A stretch of 64,000 nt of DNA from Bifidobacterium dentium JCM 1195 = DSM 20436 (GCF_001042595.1 NZ_AP012326.1:62001-126000); one strand, 5' to 3'; positions 32,813-41,225 are shown, counted from the stretch's first letter. Translations and numbers: made by a program. Notes: a model not told the origin generated them from the sequence alone.

Positions 32813-33049
32813 ATGAACAACACCGCCAAGAGTTTGCTCAAGGCCGTGCACGATGGCTCCCAGTTCGTGGATGCGAATATGGGAGTAGCAAGCGACGCAT
32901 GTGTGGCCACACTTGCTCGCCCCGCGGGGCCGGGGCGGCTTGACGGGAGACCCGTTCCCCTTGGTCGGCGGAGCCTCCGGACCGCTTTCGCGGCTGGAAA
33001 AACGATGCGCTTCGCTTCTCGTGTGGAGGTGTCCGGTGGGTTGGCGTGA
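32813..33049 (+). CDS. Doubtful small ORF upstream of mobC, over the probable transfer origin
   Basis: 78 codons from an ATG with AAAGGA upstream (MNNTAKSLLKAVHDGSQFVD). The C-terminal half is Arg/Pro/Gly-rich and looks like translated non-coding DNA. It overlaps the mobC start by 14 bases. A nick-region gene arrangement in which a short ORF covers oriT is possible. Confidence 0.25.
   Translation: MNNTAKSLLKAVHDGSQFVDANMGVASDACVATLARPAGPGRLDGRPVPLGRRSLRTAFAAGKTMRFASRVEVSGGLA
32880..33000. other. Candidate origin of transfer
   Basis: Lies immediately upstream of mobC and the relaxase. It contains the dyads TGTGTGGCCACA-like (32900-32911), AGCAAG/CTTGCT around it (32887-32917) and CCCCGCGGGGCCGGGGCGG (32920-32938). 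Location and dyad content fit oriT. No specific nick sequence is assigned. Confidence 0.35.
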
Positions 33050-33425
33050 CAATCGCAGGCGCAGCATCTGCAGGAAGATCATGTTCACGCCGGAGGAATG
33101 GGAGCAGGCCAGACGAGTCCACGAGCGCTGGTCGAGGAACATTCCGGTGTACAGGAGGTGGGGCGATTTCGCCCGGCAGACGCTCATGCACGGCGGGCTG
33201 ATGAACGTTTCGGTGACGCTGGCGAGCGATCCGGAGGCGTTCAAGGCTGAGCTGCACCGCATCGGCGTGAACGTGAACCAGGTCGCCAGGATCGCGAACC
33301 TGACCGGCACGGTGGACGCGGAGCAGGTGCGTGAGCTGCAGGATCTGCTGGCCTCGATCGACGGGAGGGTGGCGGAGATGGAGCGCGAGAAGGCCCGGAT
33401 CGACGCTGCGCAGGGGTTGTACTGA
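33036..33425 (+). CDS. mobC: MobC-type mobilization accessory protein
   Basis: 129 residues. GWRDNRRRSICRKIMFTPEE is the basic N terminus and ribbon-helix-helix-like region. LHRIGVNVNQVARIANLTGT is the MobC family motif. A short coiled tail follows (EREKARIDAAQG). The GTG at 33036 has a strong GGAGG six bases upstream, better than the ATG at 33081. The stop overlaps the relaxase ATG by one base (TGATG). MobC helps melt oriT for the relaxase. Confidence 0.85.
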   Translation: MGWRDNRRRSICRKIMFTPEEWEQARRVHERWSRNIPVYRRWGDFARQTLMHGGLMNVSVTLASDPEAFKAELHRIGVNVNQVARIANLTGTVDAEQVRELQDLLASIDGRVAEMEREKARIDAAQGLY

Positions 33426-35314
33426 TGGCCGTGGTCAAGCTTGGGAGCAAGGTCAAGACGAATCTTCCGGCCACGATCCGCTACGTCATCAACCCCGCGA
33501 AGAACGATGACGGCAGGCTCGTGTACGCGAGCTACAGCGGCGAGAAGCGTGACGCGGACATGCTGGCGGAGCCGATGATCCACGACTTGGAGCGCTGCGC
33601 GAACGGGTTGCGGAGGGACGGCGTGCTCGCCCTGCACTTGAAGCATTCGTTCAGCCCGGACGAGCGGGTGACGGCGGGGCAGGTGCACGAGCTGGGCGTG
33701 ATGCTGGCCGAGGCGATCACGGGCGGCGACTACAAGTACGTGGTCTGCACGCACGTGGACCGGCACCATTTGCACAACCACATCGTCATCTGCGCGGCGA
33801 ACCGCAGGACGGGAAGGAAGATGCGCCTGACCCGCAGAAGCATCGACCGGTGGCGTGCGATCAGCGACGAACTGTGCCGCCGCGAGGGCCTGGGCATACT
33901 GGAGAACCCGAACGTGGAAACCGCCATGAAACATGCGGAACTGGTCGCGGCGATGCGGCATACGCCCGGCCAGGATGACAGTCCGCTGCCCGGAACCGGA
34001 GCGAGGACGGTTGCGTCCAACGGTCTTGGCGTGGGCATGAACGAGTTGTACGCGGCGGCGAAGGGCGGGGGAGTCAAGGAGCGGATGCGCATCCTGATCG
34101 ACCTCGACGCCGCCAGGGCGGGCAACATCGCCGAACTGTCGCGCCTGCTCGACTCGCACGGCATAAGTTTGGCGATGCGCGGCGGCGAGGCGACGTTCAT
34201 GGACCAGGCCACGGGGCGCAGGTTCCGCGGATCCCGTTTGGGTCCGGCGTACTCGCTCGACCAGATCGGGGCGAGGCTTTCGAATGGTGGGAGCATGCTG
34301 CACCTGACGTTCAACAACAAGCTCGTCGCCACCGAGAACGAGCGCACGGTAAGCGTGTGGCTGCCCGGTTCCAAACGCCAACGGAAGGTCAACCTGCCCG
34401 TGAATATGCTGCACCGGGACGGCGGCACGTGGCATCTGCTCGTGCCGGAAACGTTCACCGGCATGCTCACGGACAGGTCGAACAGGTATGCGGCACGCTT
34501 CACCGCGACCACGTTGGCGGATGCATTCGGCCGTCCGGAACGGCGCATCGAACCCCTGACGGCAACGCCCCGCACGCGGATTGTGCGCTACGCGTCCAGC
34601 GAGGCGCAGCGCCGCTACTACCAGTCGCAGGCCAGGAAACTCGACGAACTGGCGATGATGGTGGAGGGATTGAACGCGGCGTGCAGGATCCAACGCGCGG
34701 GCGGCTGCGACCTCGCCAAGGGATTGAGGGACCTGAACAACCGTGCGGACTGGGCGCGGGGCGAACTGCGCGCCGCCGTCATCGCGTTGAACGACGCGAT
34801 CGACAACAACGACACTGACCTCATAGTCGAGACCCGCGAGGAGATCGAACGCCGCGAACAGGCATTGCTCGAATGCCAGCGCGAACTCGACAAGATTCGG
34901 ATCGCGGCCCGTCTCGCCGGAATCACACCGCCCGAACAGACGAACAAGGAACAGCATCATGAACCAGACAGCAAGGAACACCAGTATGGAAACCGATCCG
35001 ATGGGCGACATGTTCTCCCAAATGTTCGACCGGATGAAACCACAGGAACCAGCGAACACGACCCCGACCATGGGAACCGACATGATCCGGCTGGAAGCGG
35101 AGAACAGGGAACTCGAACGGCAGATCGCGGAGCTGCGGGACGGGAATTCGACGCTCTCATCCGAGAATCGAGAGCTTCGATCAACGAATCAGAGGCTCTT
35201 GTCAGCGAATCGGACGCTCAGGAAACAACTCTCCGAACTCAACGAGACGAGCAGGCTGCTCGAAGAAACCAAACGGAGGGAACACGATTGCGCAGAAAAG
35301 GAAGAGCATTGTAG
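33425..35314 (+). CDS. mobA: Relaxase/mobilization nuclease (MobA/VirD2 family)
   Basis: 629 residues. The N-terminal relaxase domain shows KVKTNLPATIRYVINPAKND near the start, LKHSFSPDE, and the metal-binding histidine motif HVDRHHLHNHIVI (about residues 105-117). It nicks oriT and stays bound to the transferred strand. The middle and C-terminal parts carry an Arg/Glu-rich helical region. The last 118 codons overlap the next gene in another frame. The tail there is Asp/Glu/Arg-rich and low in complexity (NESEALVSESDAQ), suggesting that one of the two frames is under weak constraint. Confidence 0.88.
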   Translation: MAVVKLGSKVKTNLPATIRYVINPAKNDDGRLVYASYSGEKRDADMLAEPMIHDLERCANGLRRDGVLALHLKHSFSPDERVTAGQVHELGVMLAEAITGGDYKYVVCTHVDRHHLHNHIVICAANRRTGRKMRLTRRSIDRWRAISDELCRREGLGILENPNVETAMKHAELVAAMRHTPGQDDSPLPGTGARTVASNGLGVGMNELYAAAKGGGVKERMRILIDLDAARAGNIAELSRLLDSHGISLAMRGGEATFMDQATGRRFRGSRLGPAYSLDQIGARLSNGGSMLHLTFNNKLVATENERTVSVWLPGSKRQRKVNLPVNMLHRDGGTWHLLVPETFTGMLTDRSNRYAARFTATTLADAFGRPERRIEPLTATPRTRIVRYASSEAQRRYYQSQARKLDELAMMVEGLNAACRIQRAGGCDLAKGLRDLNNRADWARGELRAAVIALNDAIDNNDTDLIVETREEIERREQALLECQRELDKIRIAARLAGITPPEQTNKEQHHEPDSKEHQYGNRSDGRHVLPNVRPDETTGTSEHDPDHGNRHDPAGSGEQGTRTADRGAAGREFDALIRESRASINESEALVSESDAQETTLRTQRDEQAARRNQTEGTRLRRKGRAL

Positions 35315-36017
35315 GCGCATCCTCAACCGCGAAGCCACACTCAAGCAGGATGAAGCGCGCCTCGAAAGCGACCGGGCGAAACTCGACGGCGAACGGAAAC
35401 GACTGCGGGAAAACATCGCCGAACAGGTCAGACAACAGGCCGAACAGGAACAGGAGCGACTCCGAAACGATGCCGACAGGCAGCGCGGGAAAGACAGGCG
35501 CGTCCTGTTCGCCCTGTGCGTGGGCGTGTGCGCGTCCGTGATTCCCCTGCTTGTCATCATCATGCAGGGCAGGTGGCATGCCCTCATGGCTTCGCTGCCG
35601 GAATGGGTCCATGCGCGCGGCCAACAGCTTTCCGCGATCGGGAAATGGTTCAACAGCACCGGCACGTGGATCGGTGGAATCATCCCGCAGGGTTGGTGGA
35701 ACGGGCCGCTCACCCTTTTAGTCATGCTAGTGATCTTCGTCATCGTATGCGGCATACCGCTATTGGTCGTCATCGTCTACGCGGCGGCAAGCAAAGCGGC
35801 GGTCATGTACTGGTGGCGGGAACAGACGATGGGCGTGCACATCATCCTCTGGACGCTGCTCATGCTCATATGCCTCGTGGTCGCGGATCGCCTCGCCACG
35901 ATCCCCGACAGCCCGATGCGATGGCCCACCTGGTGGATCCTGCTCGCCGCTATCACGCATCCGGTCTACCTGCTGGCAATCGCACCCAGAATCAGCCAAT
36001 TCATCAAAGGTGACTAA
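34959..36017 (+). CDS. Coiled-coil membrane protein of mobilizable elements (DUF6040-like)
   Basis: 352 residues. Residues about 40-165 form a long coiled coil (ENRELERQIAELRDGNSTLS, RLLEETKRREHDCAEKEEHC). Four membrane helices follow at about 180-200, 245-275, 290-310 and 320-340. GAACAAGGAACAGCATC precedes the ATG. It overlaps the relaxase gene by 356 bases. Such proteins commonly follow the relaxase in bifidobacterial mobilizable elements and may link the relaxosome to the membrane. That role is inference, and the DUF assignment is from memory of the family. Confidence 0.65.
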   Translation: MNQTARNTSMETDPMGDMFSQMFDRMKPQEPANTTPTMGTDMIRLEAENRELERQIAELRDGNSTLSSENRELRSTNQRLLSANRTLRKQLSELNETSRLLEETKRREHDCAEKEEHCRRILNREATLKQDEARLESDRAKLDGERKRLRENIAEQVRQQAEQEQERLRNDADRQRGKDRRVLFALCVGVCASVIPLLVIIMQGRWHALMASLPEWVHARGQQLSAIGKWFNSTGTWIGGIIPQGWWNGPLTLLVMLVIFVIVCGIPLLVVIVYAAASKAAVMYWWREQTMGVHIILWTLLMLICLVVADRLATIPDSPMRWPTWWILLAAITHPVYLLAIAPRISQFIKGD

Positions 36018-36096
36018 TAATGAGCGGCAACCATGAGTGTGCGGCAGCGTGTGTGTGCTGCATGTTGAGAGGGCGCAAAATGAGTTGTTCTTAAAT

Positions 36097-36115
36097 TGTT
36101 GTCACCATGTTGTCA
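36097..36115. other. Putative integrase arm-type sites, right end
   Basis: TGTTGTCACCATGTTGTCA matches the left-end tandem (18188-18206) at 18 of 19 positions and lies 74 bp inside attR. Confidence 0.5.
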
Positions 36116-36130
36116 TATAGGTCTGCGATA

Positions 36131-36177
36131 AGCCAGAGAAAGCCGCTAAATCACTGGAATTTAGCGGCTTTCTGGCT
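36131..36177 (+). terminator. Terminator at the right end of the element
   Basis: AGCCAGAGAAAGCCGCTAAAT pairs almost perfectly with ATTTAGCGGCTTTCTGGCT around an eight-base loop, followed by TTGG. It ends the mob operon just before attR. Confidence 0.8.
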
Positions 36178-36188
36178 TTGGTCAGGTA

Positions 36189-36214
36189 GGGTTCGACTCC
36201 CGTCATCCGCTCCA
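36189..36214 (+). other. Right attachment site (attR core)
   Basis: An exact 26-bp copy of the tRNA-Gly 3' end, from GGGTTCGACT to CCGCTCCA. No tRNA 5' part is present here. Confidence 0.9.
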
Positions 36215-36284
36215 CGATTTCTCCAACTTCAGGATTATTCCAACAGCATAGCCAGAGAAGCCGATTGAAGGCTAAGGTGTATGT

Positions 36285-36962
36285 ATGGATATGCTTGAAG
36301 CGATGCGTTCACGGCACACCGTACGTGCCTATACCAACAAGCCGATACCTGACGACATCGTATCGTTGCTTACTAGGCGCGTTGCGCATGACAATCAAAA
36401 ATATGGCACAGCCATCACTCTACGAACCGAAGACACAACTGCGTTCGGTCCCATCTTCAAACTGATACGTGCCAAAGGTGTGCGTAATTTCCTCATCATG
36501 TCCGCGAATCTGCGTGAGGGGGAGGACCCTCGAGAACTGGACGAACGACTGGGATATGCGGGCGCCGATCTCATGTTGTACGCGCAAACCTTGGGCCTCA
36601 ATACCTGGTGGGCGGGCGGTACCTACAGCCGTAAGATTGTGGACAAAATGGCGGAAGGTAACCGGACCATCGCCGTCATCGCCATCGGATACGGAGCGGA
36701 GCAAGGCGAGCCGCACCAATCCAAATCCGTTTCCGAAGTCTGCAAATACGACGGTAAGGCCCCTGCATGGTTCACGGACGGTGTGAAAGCGGCACTGCTT
36801 GCACCGACGGCATTCAACAAACAGGACTTTTTCATCGAAGGACACGGGCGGATCGTGTCCGTTCGTCTGACCAACGAGACGTCATACTCCGGAGCTGATC
36901 TGGGTCTGGTCAAATACCATTTCTCACTAGGGGCGGGAGCCGATAATTTCGGCTGGGCCTGA
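36285..36962 (+). CDS. Nitroreductase-family protein (TM1586-like)
   Basis: 225 residues. RSRHTVRAYTNKPIPDD is the FMN-phosphate-binding N terminus. GYAGADLMLYAQTLGLNTWWAGG and VIAIGYGAEQG are the other FMN contacts. The protein reads as two half-domains within one chain, as in the TM1586 nitroreductase group that works as a monomer. Its substrate is unknown; flavin-dependent reduction of nitro or quinone compounds is typical. AAGG lies eight bases before the ATG. It is the first chromosomal gene after attR and is followed by a palindrome array. Confidence 0.78.
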   Translation: MDMLEAMRSRHTVRAYTNKPIPDDIVSLLTRRVAHDNQKYGTAITLRTEDTTAFGPIFKLIRAKGVRNFLIMSANLREGEDPRELDERLGYAGADLMLYAQTLGLNTWWAGGTYSRKIVDKMAEGNRTIAVIAIGYGAEQGEPHQSKSVSEVCKYDGKAPAWFTDGVKAALLAPTAFNKQDFFIEGHGRIVSVRLTNETSYSGADLGLVKYHFSLGAGADNFGWA

Positions 36963-37068
36963 CTGGGGTTGGAGCCAACCAGAGTGCTGGGCTTAGGTGG
37001 GGGCACTTGGCTTAGCCGGGCACTCGGGACCAAGCTGGGGCCAACGACCGTTGCCTTGGGTTCTGGTT

Positions 37069-37194
37069 TGTCCGATTCTGGTGAATCAGCCATCCGGAGG
37101 GCAAAAGTATGGGCATGTTTGTCCGATTCTGGAGAATCGGACAAACAGGGTGTGCCAAAACGTACACGGATGGCTGATTCACCAGAATCGGACA
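37069..37194. repeat. Palindrome array, 3 copies with mirror symmetry
   Basis: Copies start at 37069, 37120 and 37171, pitch 51 and 51. The first copy ends in GAATCAGCCA and the third begins TGGCTGATTC, so these two are exact reverse complements of each other and the array as a whole is a dyad around a perfect middle copy (extended to 37116-37147). Nothing else is apparent in the gene-free stretch 36963-37404. Confidence 0.9.
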
Positions 37195-37404
37195 AACGAA
37201 AGGCGAGCGTACGCCGCCGCAACTACCGGTTGCAGAGAGAAATCCGGTTGCACCATGGCCGTGCAACCGCAAGATGGTGGCACGCAACCGAAGCCTTGTG
37301 GCAATCTGCAATCATCAATCGCAAACATGTTCCACACTTTCGAGGGCAAGATCGCCAATCGAACGGTATGAGACGATGGAACCAATCGCAGTAAAGGAGC
37401 AAAG

Positions 37405-38631
37405 ATGAGCTTCAGGGAAAATCTGCAATACCTGCGCGGCACCCGCAACATGACGCAGGAGCAGCTGGCGATGCTGCTCGGCGTCTCACGGCAGGCCATC
37501 TCGAAATGGGAGTCCGAAAAAGCATATCCGGAAATGGACAAATTGCTGATGATCTGCGACCTGTTCGGCGTAACGCTTGATGACCTGGTGATGGGTGACG
37601 TTCGCAGACCGAATTCGGGCATACGTGAATCGACCGCCGATACGTCTACGAATTCCGGATCGGTCGGGGTCGTGGCCGCAATTGCGCAACCGGTCGGTTT
37701 CGCGGCGGCTTCGTCGTCGCTGCGAAACCAGGCGGAATCGTCGGCTTCGACGCAAGACGCGCCGACTGCGCTGAAAGCGGATCACCCTGCAGCGGCGCCG
37801 CGTTCCGCCGCAGCATCGCGCTCCGCAATGCCGCAAGACATGGTCGGCTACGACAGACATATGAAGATCCGCGCATGGCTGACTGCGCTTGGCGTCGCCG
37901 CGATGATTCTTGGTGTTGCGGCCGGCATGCTATTCGACTCCGAAAACTCGATTATCGGACACAGTCCGATGAATGAATTCCTGACCGCCGCGCCGATTAT
38001 TCTCGGTGTGATCGTAGGCTGTGCGTTGCTGATTCCTGCCGGTGCCCTGCATGGCGATTTCCAACGGCGTCATCCATACATTCAGGATTTCTATACGGAT
38101 GATGACAGATCGCGCGCAGTCATCGAAAATGGCATCGGTAAGGCTGTGGGTGTGGGGTTGATCATGGTCGGCGTATGCGTGATGGTGTACTGCAACGAGG
38201 TACTCGGCATCAACAACGGGTGGCCCGTCAGCATAATGCTGGCACTGGTGGCCATAGCCGTATTCTGCTTCATCTTCACGGGGATGCGGCTCGATCGCAC
38301 AAAGCTCGGCAAGTACAATCGCGAAAGCGAAGAGCGCAATGCGGAGGGTGATTCCGCGGAGGATGATTTCGAAAGCCTGTCACAGCCTATGAGTGTGACC
38401 GACAAATACTACAACAAACTTACCGGGGCGGTGTGCGGTATCATCATGCTGATTGCAACGGTGATGGCGCTGCTCATGCTGTTCGTGGGCGTCAATGCGA
38501 ATGCCGCGCTTGGGGGCGATCCTAGTTTTTGGGGAGCTGTTTTCTGGATTCCTTGGCCGATTGGCGGCATCCTGTGTGGCGTTGCCGGCGCAGTCATCCA
38601 GTTGCTGAAGTATCGTAACGGCCGACGGTAG
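37405..38631 (+). CDS. XRE helix-turn-helix protein with C-terminal membrane domain
   Basis: 408 residues. An N-terminal XRE domain (LQYLRGTRNMTQEQLAMLLG, VSRQAISKWESEKAYPEMDK) is followed by an Ala/Ser/Thr-rich linker (about 75-150), then five hydrophobic segments. A hydrophilic loop with RESEERNAEGDSAEDDFESL lies between the third and fourth. Membrane-tethered XRE proteins of this type are common in bifidobacteria and lactobacilli; the signal and target are unknown. AAAGGAGCAAAG precedes the ATG. Confidence 0.78.
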   Translation: MSFRENLQYLRGTRNMTQEQLAMLLGVSRQAISKWESEKAYPEMDKLLMICDLFGVTLDDLVMGDVRRPNSGIRESTADTSTNSGSVGVVAAIAQPVGFAAASSSLRNQAESSASTQDAPTALKADHPAAAPRSAAASRSAMPQDMVGYDRHMKIRAWLTALGVAAMILGVAAGMLFDSENSIIGHSPMNEFLTAAPIILGVIVGCALLIPAGALHGDFQRRHPYIQDFYTDDDRSRAVIENGIGKAVGVGLIMVGVCVMVYCNEVLGINNGWPVSIMLALVAIAVFCFIFTGMRLDRTKLGKYNRESEERNAEGDSAEDDFESLSQPMSVTDKYYNKLTGAVCGIIMLIATVMALLMLFVGVNANAALGGDPSFWGAVFWIPWPIGGILCGVAGAVIQLLKYRNGRR

Positions 38632-38750
38632 GGCGCTGGGATTGCTGGCTGCGAATGGAGTGATGCGGAGCCGTGGGTTGTGCAGCTGCGGGTTGTGCAG
38701 CGCGTGGCATGCGGTTTGTGGCATGCGGGCAGTTGTCTGATGGGTTTGTT

Positions 38751-38877
38751 TGTCCGATTCTGGTGAATCGGACAAACAAACCCATATCTTTTGCCTTTAC
38801 CTGACTGTTTCTGGAGAATCGGACATTTGGATACCTGTATATTGGGGTCTGAATGGCTGATTCACCAGAATCGGACA
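38751..38877. repeat. Palindrome array, 3 copies; first arm extended to 44 bp
   Basis: Copies start at 38751, 38802 and 38854, pitch 51 and 52. The first is a perfect dyad over 44 bases (38741-38784), the longest in the window. The second has three changes in its left half. The third begins TGGCTGATTC. Confidence 0.88.
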
Positions 38878-38899
38878 TCTGTTGGGCGTGTGAAGTAAC

Positions 38900-39847
38900 G
38901 TGGTGCGCGTGAAAGCAGATGAGAGAAAGACGCCACGCAATCCGTTGCTTGGACATGCGATTTCGCATCGTGGCACGATTATCGGCCTGTGTGCAATCGT
39001 GTTGTGGGGGTTCATGGCCGGGCTGGTGCGTCTCGTCGCCGACGCATTCGGTGCAACGCTCGGATCTGCGCTGATCTACACCGTCGGTGGCATGATGCTG
39101 ATGATCGTACGTCGACCGGCGCCGATTCGTAAGGCGCCGCGTAAATATCTGATCATCGGCGGTGCCATGTTCATCGCGTACGAAGCGTCAATCTCATTGT
39201 CGATCGGACTCGCCTCAACGGCCGCGCAATCTGTGGAAGTGAGCTTGGTCAACTATCTATGGCCCACACTGCTGGTACTGATGACCGCTGCGGTCTCACA
39301 TAAGCGCGGTGCGGTCTGGAAAGCGCTGCCAGGCGCGATCGTGGCGACAATCGGCGTGGCGATGGCCGTCGGAGGTGAGAGTCTCGACGTATATGAGGCC
39401 ATGCGTAACATCGCATCGAATCCGCTGCCGTATGCATTGGCGCTCGCAGGCGCGTTCATATGGGCAGTGTATGCAACCGTGACACCTGTGATGTCCGACG
39501 GCTACGATGGTACGACGATTTTCTTCTGCTGCGTGGCCGCAGTACTGTGGGTGATTCACTTCGCGTCCGGCCAAGGCTGGCCAACATCCACGCCGTCGAT
39601 AAGCGGATATGTGACACTGGCGGCCTGTGCACTGTCGATTGCCGACGGATACGCCTGTTGGGGCTATGGCATGTTGTACGGAAACATGGAGACGCTGGCG
39701 GTCGGCTCATATGCCACGCCCGTGTTCTCCACCGCATCCAGCACGGTGCTGCTCGGTGTGGCTTTGGGCGTGCCATTCTGGATTGGCGTGGTGCTGGTGG
39801 TGGCGGGGTCGCTGATCAATCTGTGGTTCGCGCGGCGTGCCAGTTAG
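38900..39847 (+). CDS. YddG-like aromatic amino acid exporter (DMT superfamily)
   Basis: 315 residues, ten hydrophobic segments. The pattern ISLSIGLASTAAQSVEVSLV, NYLWPTLLVL and NMETLAVGSYATPVFSTASS matches the YddG branch of DMT transporters, which move aromatic amino acids or methyl viologen across the inner membrane. The start is a GTG (38900, 38903 or 38909), with no strong ribosome binding site. It lies between two palindrome arrays, 23 bases after one and 14 bases before the next. Confidence 0.78.
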   Translation: MVRVKADERKTPRNPLLGHAISHRGTIIGLCAIVLWGFMAGLVRLVADAFGATLGSALIYTVGGMMLMIVRRPAPIRKAPRKYLIIGGAMFIAYEASISLSIGLASTAAQSVEVSLVNYLWPTLLVLMTAAVSHKRGAVWKALPGAIVATIGVAMAVGGESLDVYEAMRNIASNPLPYALALAGAFIWAVYATVTPVMSDGYDGTTIFFCCVAAVLWVIHFASGQGWPTSTPSISGYVTLAACALSIADGYACWGYGMLYGNMETLAVGSYATPVFSTASSTVLLGVALGVPFWIGVVLVVAGSLINLWFARRAS

Positions 39848-39860
39848 CCATCTCTCCGCA

Positions 39861-40037
39861 TGTCCGATTCTCCCGAATCAGACAGTCTGATTGGTTCGTG
39901 CGCTGTATGAATGTCCGATTCTGGTGAATCAGTCACATACATTCCGTTTTCTGTACCCCGGTTGTCCGATTCTCCAGAATCAGACGCATGTGGTGCAGTA
40001 TGGCAGCATTGGATGACTGATTCACCAGAATCGGACA
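39861..40037. repeat. Palindrome array, 4 copies
   Basis: Copies start at 39861, 39912, 39963 and 40014, each 51 bp apart. The first three carry changes in the right half (GAATCAGACA, GAATCAGTCA, GAATCAGACG) and the last in the left half (TGACTGATTC), so the variant half-sites all face inward. Confidence 0.88.
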
Positions 40038-40178
40038 AACTGGGGCGAACTCCTGTTATTCCCGCTGAAGATTGACGCCCCCCTCCCCCGCAGCCTCGCG
40101 ACACGCCCGAAAATGTGGATAACTCCCGTCCTTCGACCACAACCCCTGTTTCTGCTGGCACGTCCACCCGAAATCCCC

Positions 40179-40190
40179 TATCGTGTGCGC
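40179..40190 (+). promoter_or_regulatory. Probable promoter -10 of a leaderless transcript
   Basis: CTATCGTGTGCGC directly precedes the ATG at 40191 and no Shine-Dalgarno sequence is present. The spacing from TATCGT to the A of ATG (about 7 bases) fits a leaderless mRNA, common in actinobacteria. Confidence 0.4.
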
Positions 40191-41225
40191 ATGAACATGC
40201 ACAGGAATTCTTCTGCAAGAGCGACGAAAGCTCAGCAGCGTCTAGACGCGATGCTCCGTCAAGCCTATGCGCACCGCCGTCTTGCGGTACCCGAGCAGCC
40301 TAAGGATCGCCGTGCATGCCAACGTCGTGTACATACCGGCATGATTATCATGCCGAAGAAGGGCTACTACATCAGTGCGCAGCAGTGGAATGCACTTTCC
40401 TACGCCGATCGCATCAAATGGACGCTTCGGACAGTTTGCCACGAACATCCGGACTGGGTGCTGTGTGGTCCGTCCGCCGCCGGTGCGTACGGTTACTCGA
40501 CCACCCTGCAATTGCAGCGGTACGTGCACATCGCAGTGACGGAACGTTCCAAGGCGGGGCGTCACGGCTTCGTCATCGCACATTTTTACAAGGATCCTCC
40601 GCCGACGAAAGTAGTGGACGGCATGCAGGTCACCGCAGAAATTCAGACTATGGCGGACTGTGCGCGGATGCTGGATTTTGAAAATGCGATGATTGTGTGC
40701 TGCACGGGTTTGCGCAAAGGCAATCTCACGAAGACGCAACTGCAGGAGTTCGTTGGCAATAAAAGGAAGATCGGCGGAATCATCCGTGCACGTTATGTTG
40801 CGGAGCATGCGGAACCGGCATGCGAGAACGGCGGTGAGGTGGCCGCGCTCGCCGCGATGCTGGAATTGGGATTCGCGCAGCCACAGGCGCAGGTTACTTA
40901 CGTAAGTCCGTTGGATGGTCGCAATATCAGGGCTGATTTTTCATGGGAACGTGACGATGGCAGCATTGTGGTCGGTGAGTTGGATGGTCGGCAGAAGTAT
41001 GTGGACCCGTCCATGACGGTCGACGGTGACACGGTTGATGTGATTTTGCGAGAGAAGGACCGTGAAAGTGAACTGAATATGCTGAAAATTAACGTCGTAA
41101 GATTCCAGATGGAGCATGTCCGATTCCGGGAACCATTGCGGCGTCGGCTTGACGCGGCTCGAGTGCCACGTGACCCATGTGCCTATGCCTCGCCGTTCGC
41201 GGGATTCCGAAGCACCGCCTACTAG
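40191..41225 (+). CDS. AbiEi-like/DUF559-type protein
   Basis: 344 residues. A basic N terminus (RNSSARATKAQQRLDAMLRQ) and a winged-helix-like segment RVHTGMIIMPKKGYYISAQQ are followed by CGPSAAGAYGYS, LQRYVHIAV and PTKVVDGMQVTAEIQTMADC, the order seen in AbiEi-type antitoxins and related actinobacterial proteins. The C-terminal part RADFSWERDDGSIVVGELDG RQKYVDP has the D...ExDG arrangement of a PD-(D/E)xK-like (DUF559) fold. No AbiEii partner is adjacent. Nuclease activity or an antitoxin role are both possible; I cannot decide. Confidence 0.55.
   Translation: MNMHRNSSARATKAQQRLDAMLRQAYAHRRLAVPEQPKDRRACQRRVHTGMIIMPKKGYYISAQQWNALSYADRIKWTLRTVCHEHPDWVLCGPSAAGAYGYSTTLQLQRYVHIAVTERSKAGRHGFVIAHFYKDPPPTKVVDGMQVTAEIQTMADCARMLDFENAMIVCCTGLRKGNLTKTQLQEFVGNKRKIGGIIRARYVAEHAEPACENGGEVAALAAMLELGFAQPQAQVTYVSPLDGRNIRADFSWERDDGSIVVGELDGRQKYVDPSMTVDGDTVDVILREKDRESELNMLKINVVRFQMEHVRFREPLRRRLDAARVPRDPCAYASPFAGFRSTAY

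Larger units (their letters stand above)
18072..36214. mobile_element. Integrative mobilizable element of about 18.1 kb in tRNA-Gly
   Basis: Bounded by an identical 26-bp direct repeat: 18072-18097 (the tRNA-Gly 3' end) and 36189-36214. Inside, next to the tRNA, is a tyrosine integrase, then an excisionase-like protein, a P-loop replication protein, iteron-like repeats, an Abi protein, cargo, mobC, a relaxase and a coiled-coil membrane protein. No type IV secretion genes are present, so it would be mobilizable and not self-transmissible. None of the 51-bp-pitch palindromes of the surrounding chromosome occurs within it, which supports separate ancestry. Confidence 0.9.

Noticed and set aside
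32690..35083. A 797-codon open frame on the minus strand
   Set aside because: It is antisense to mobC and the relaxase, with a His/Arg/Val-rich composition and no known domain.
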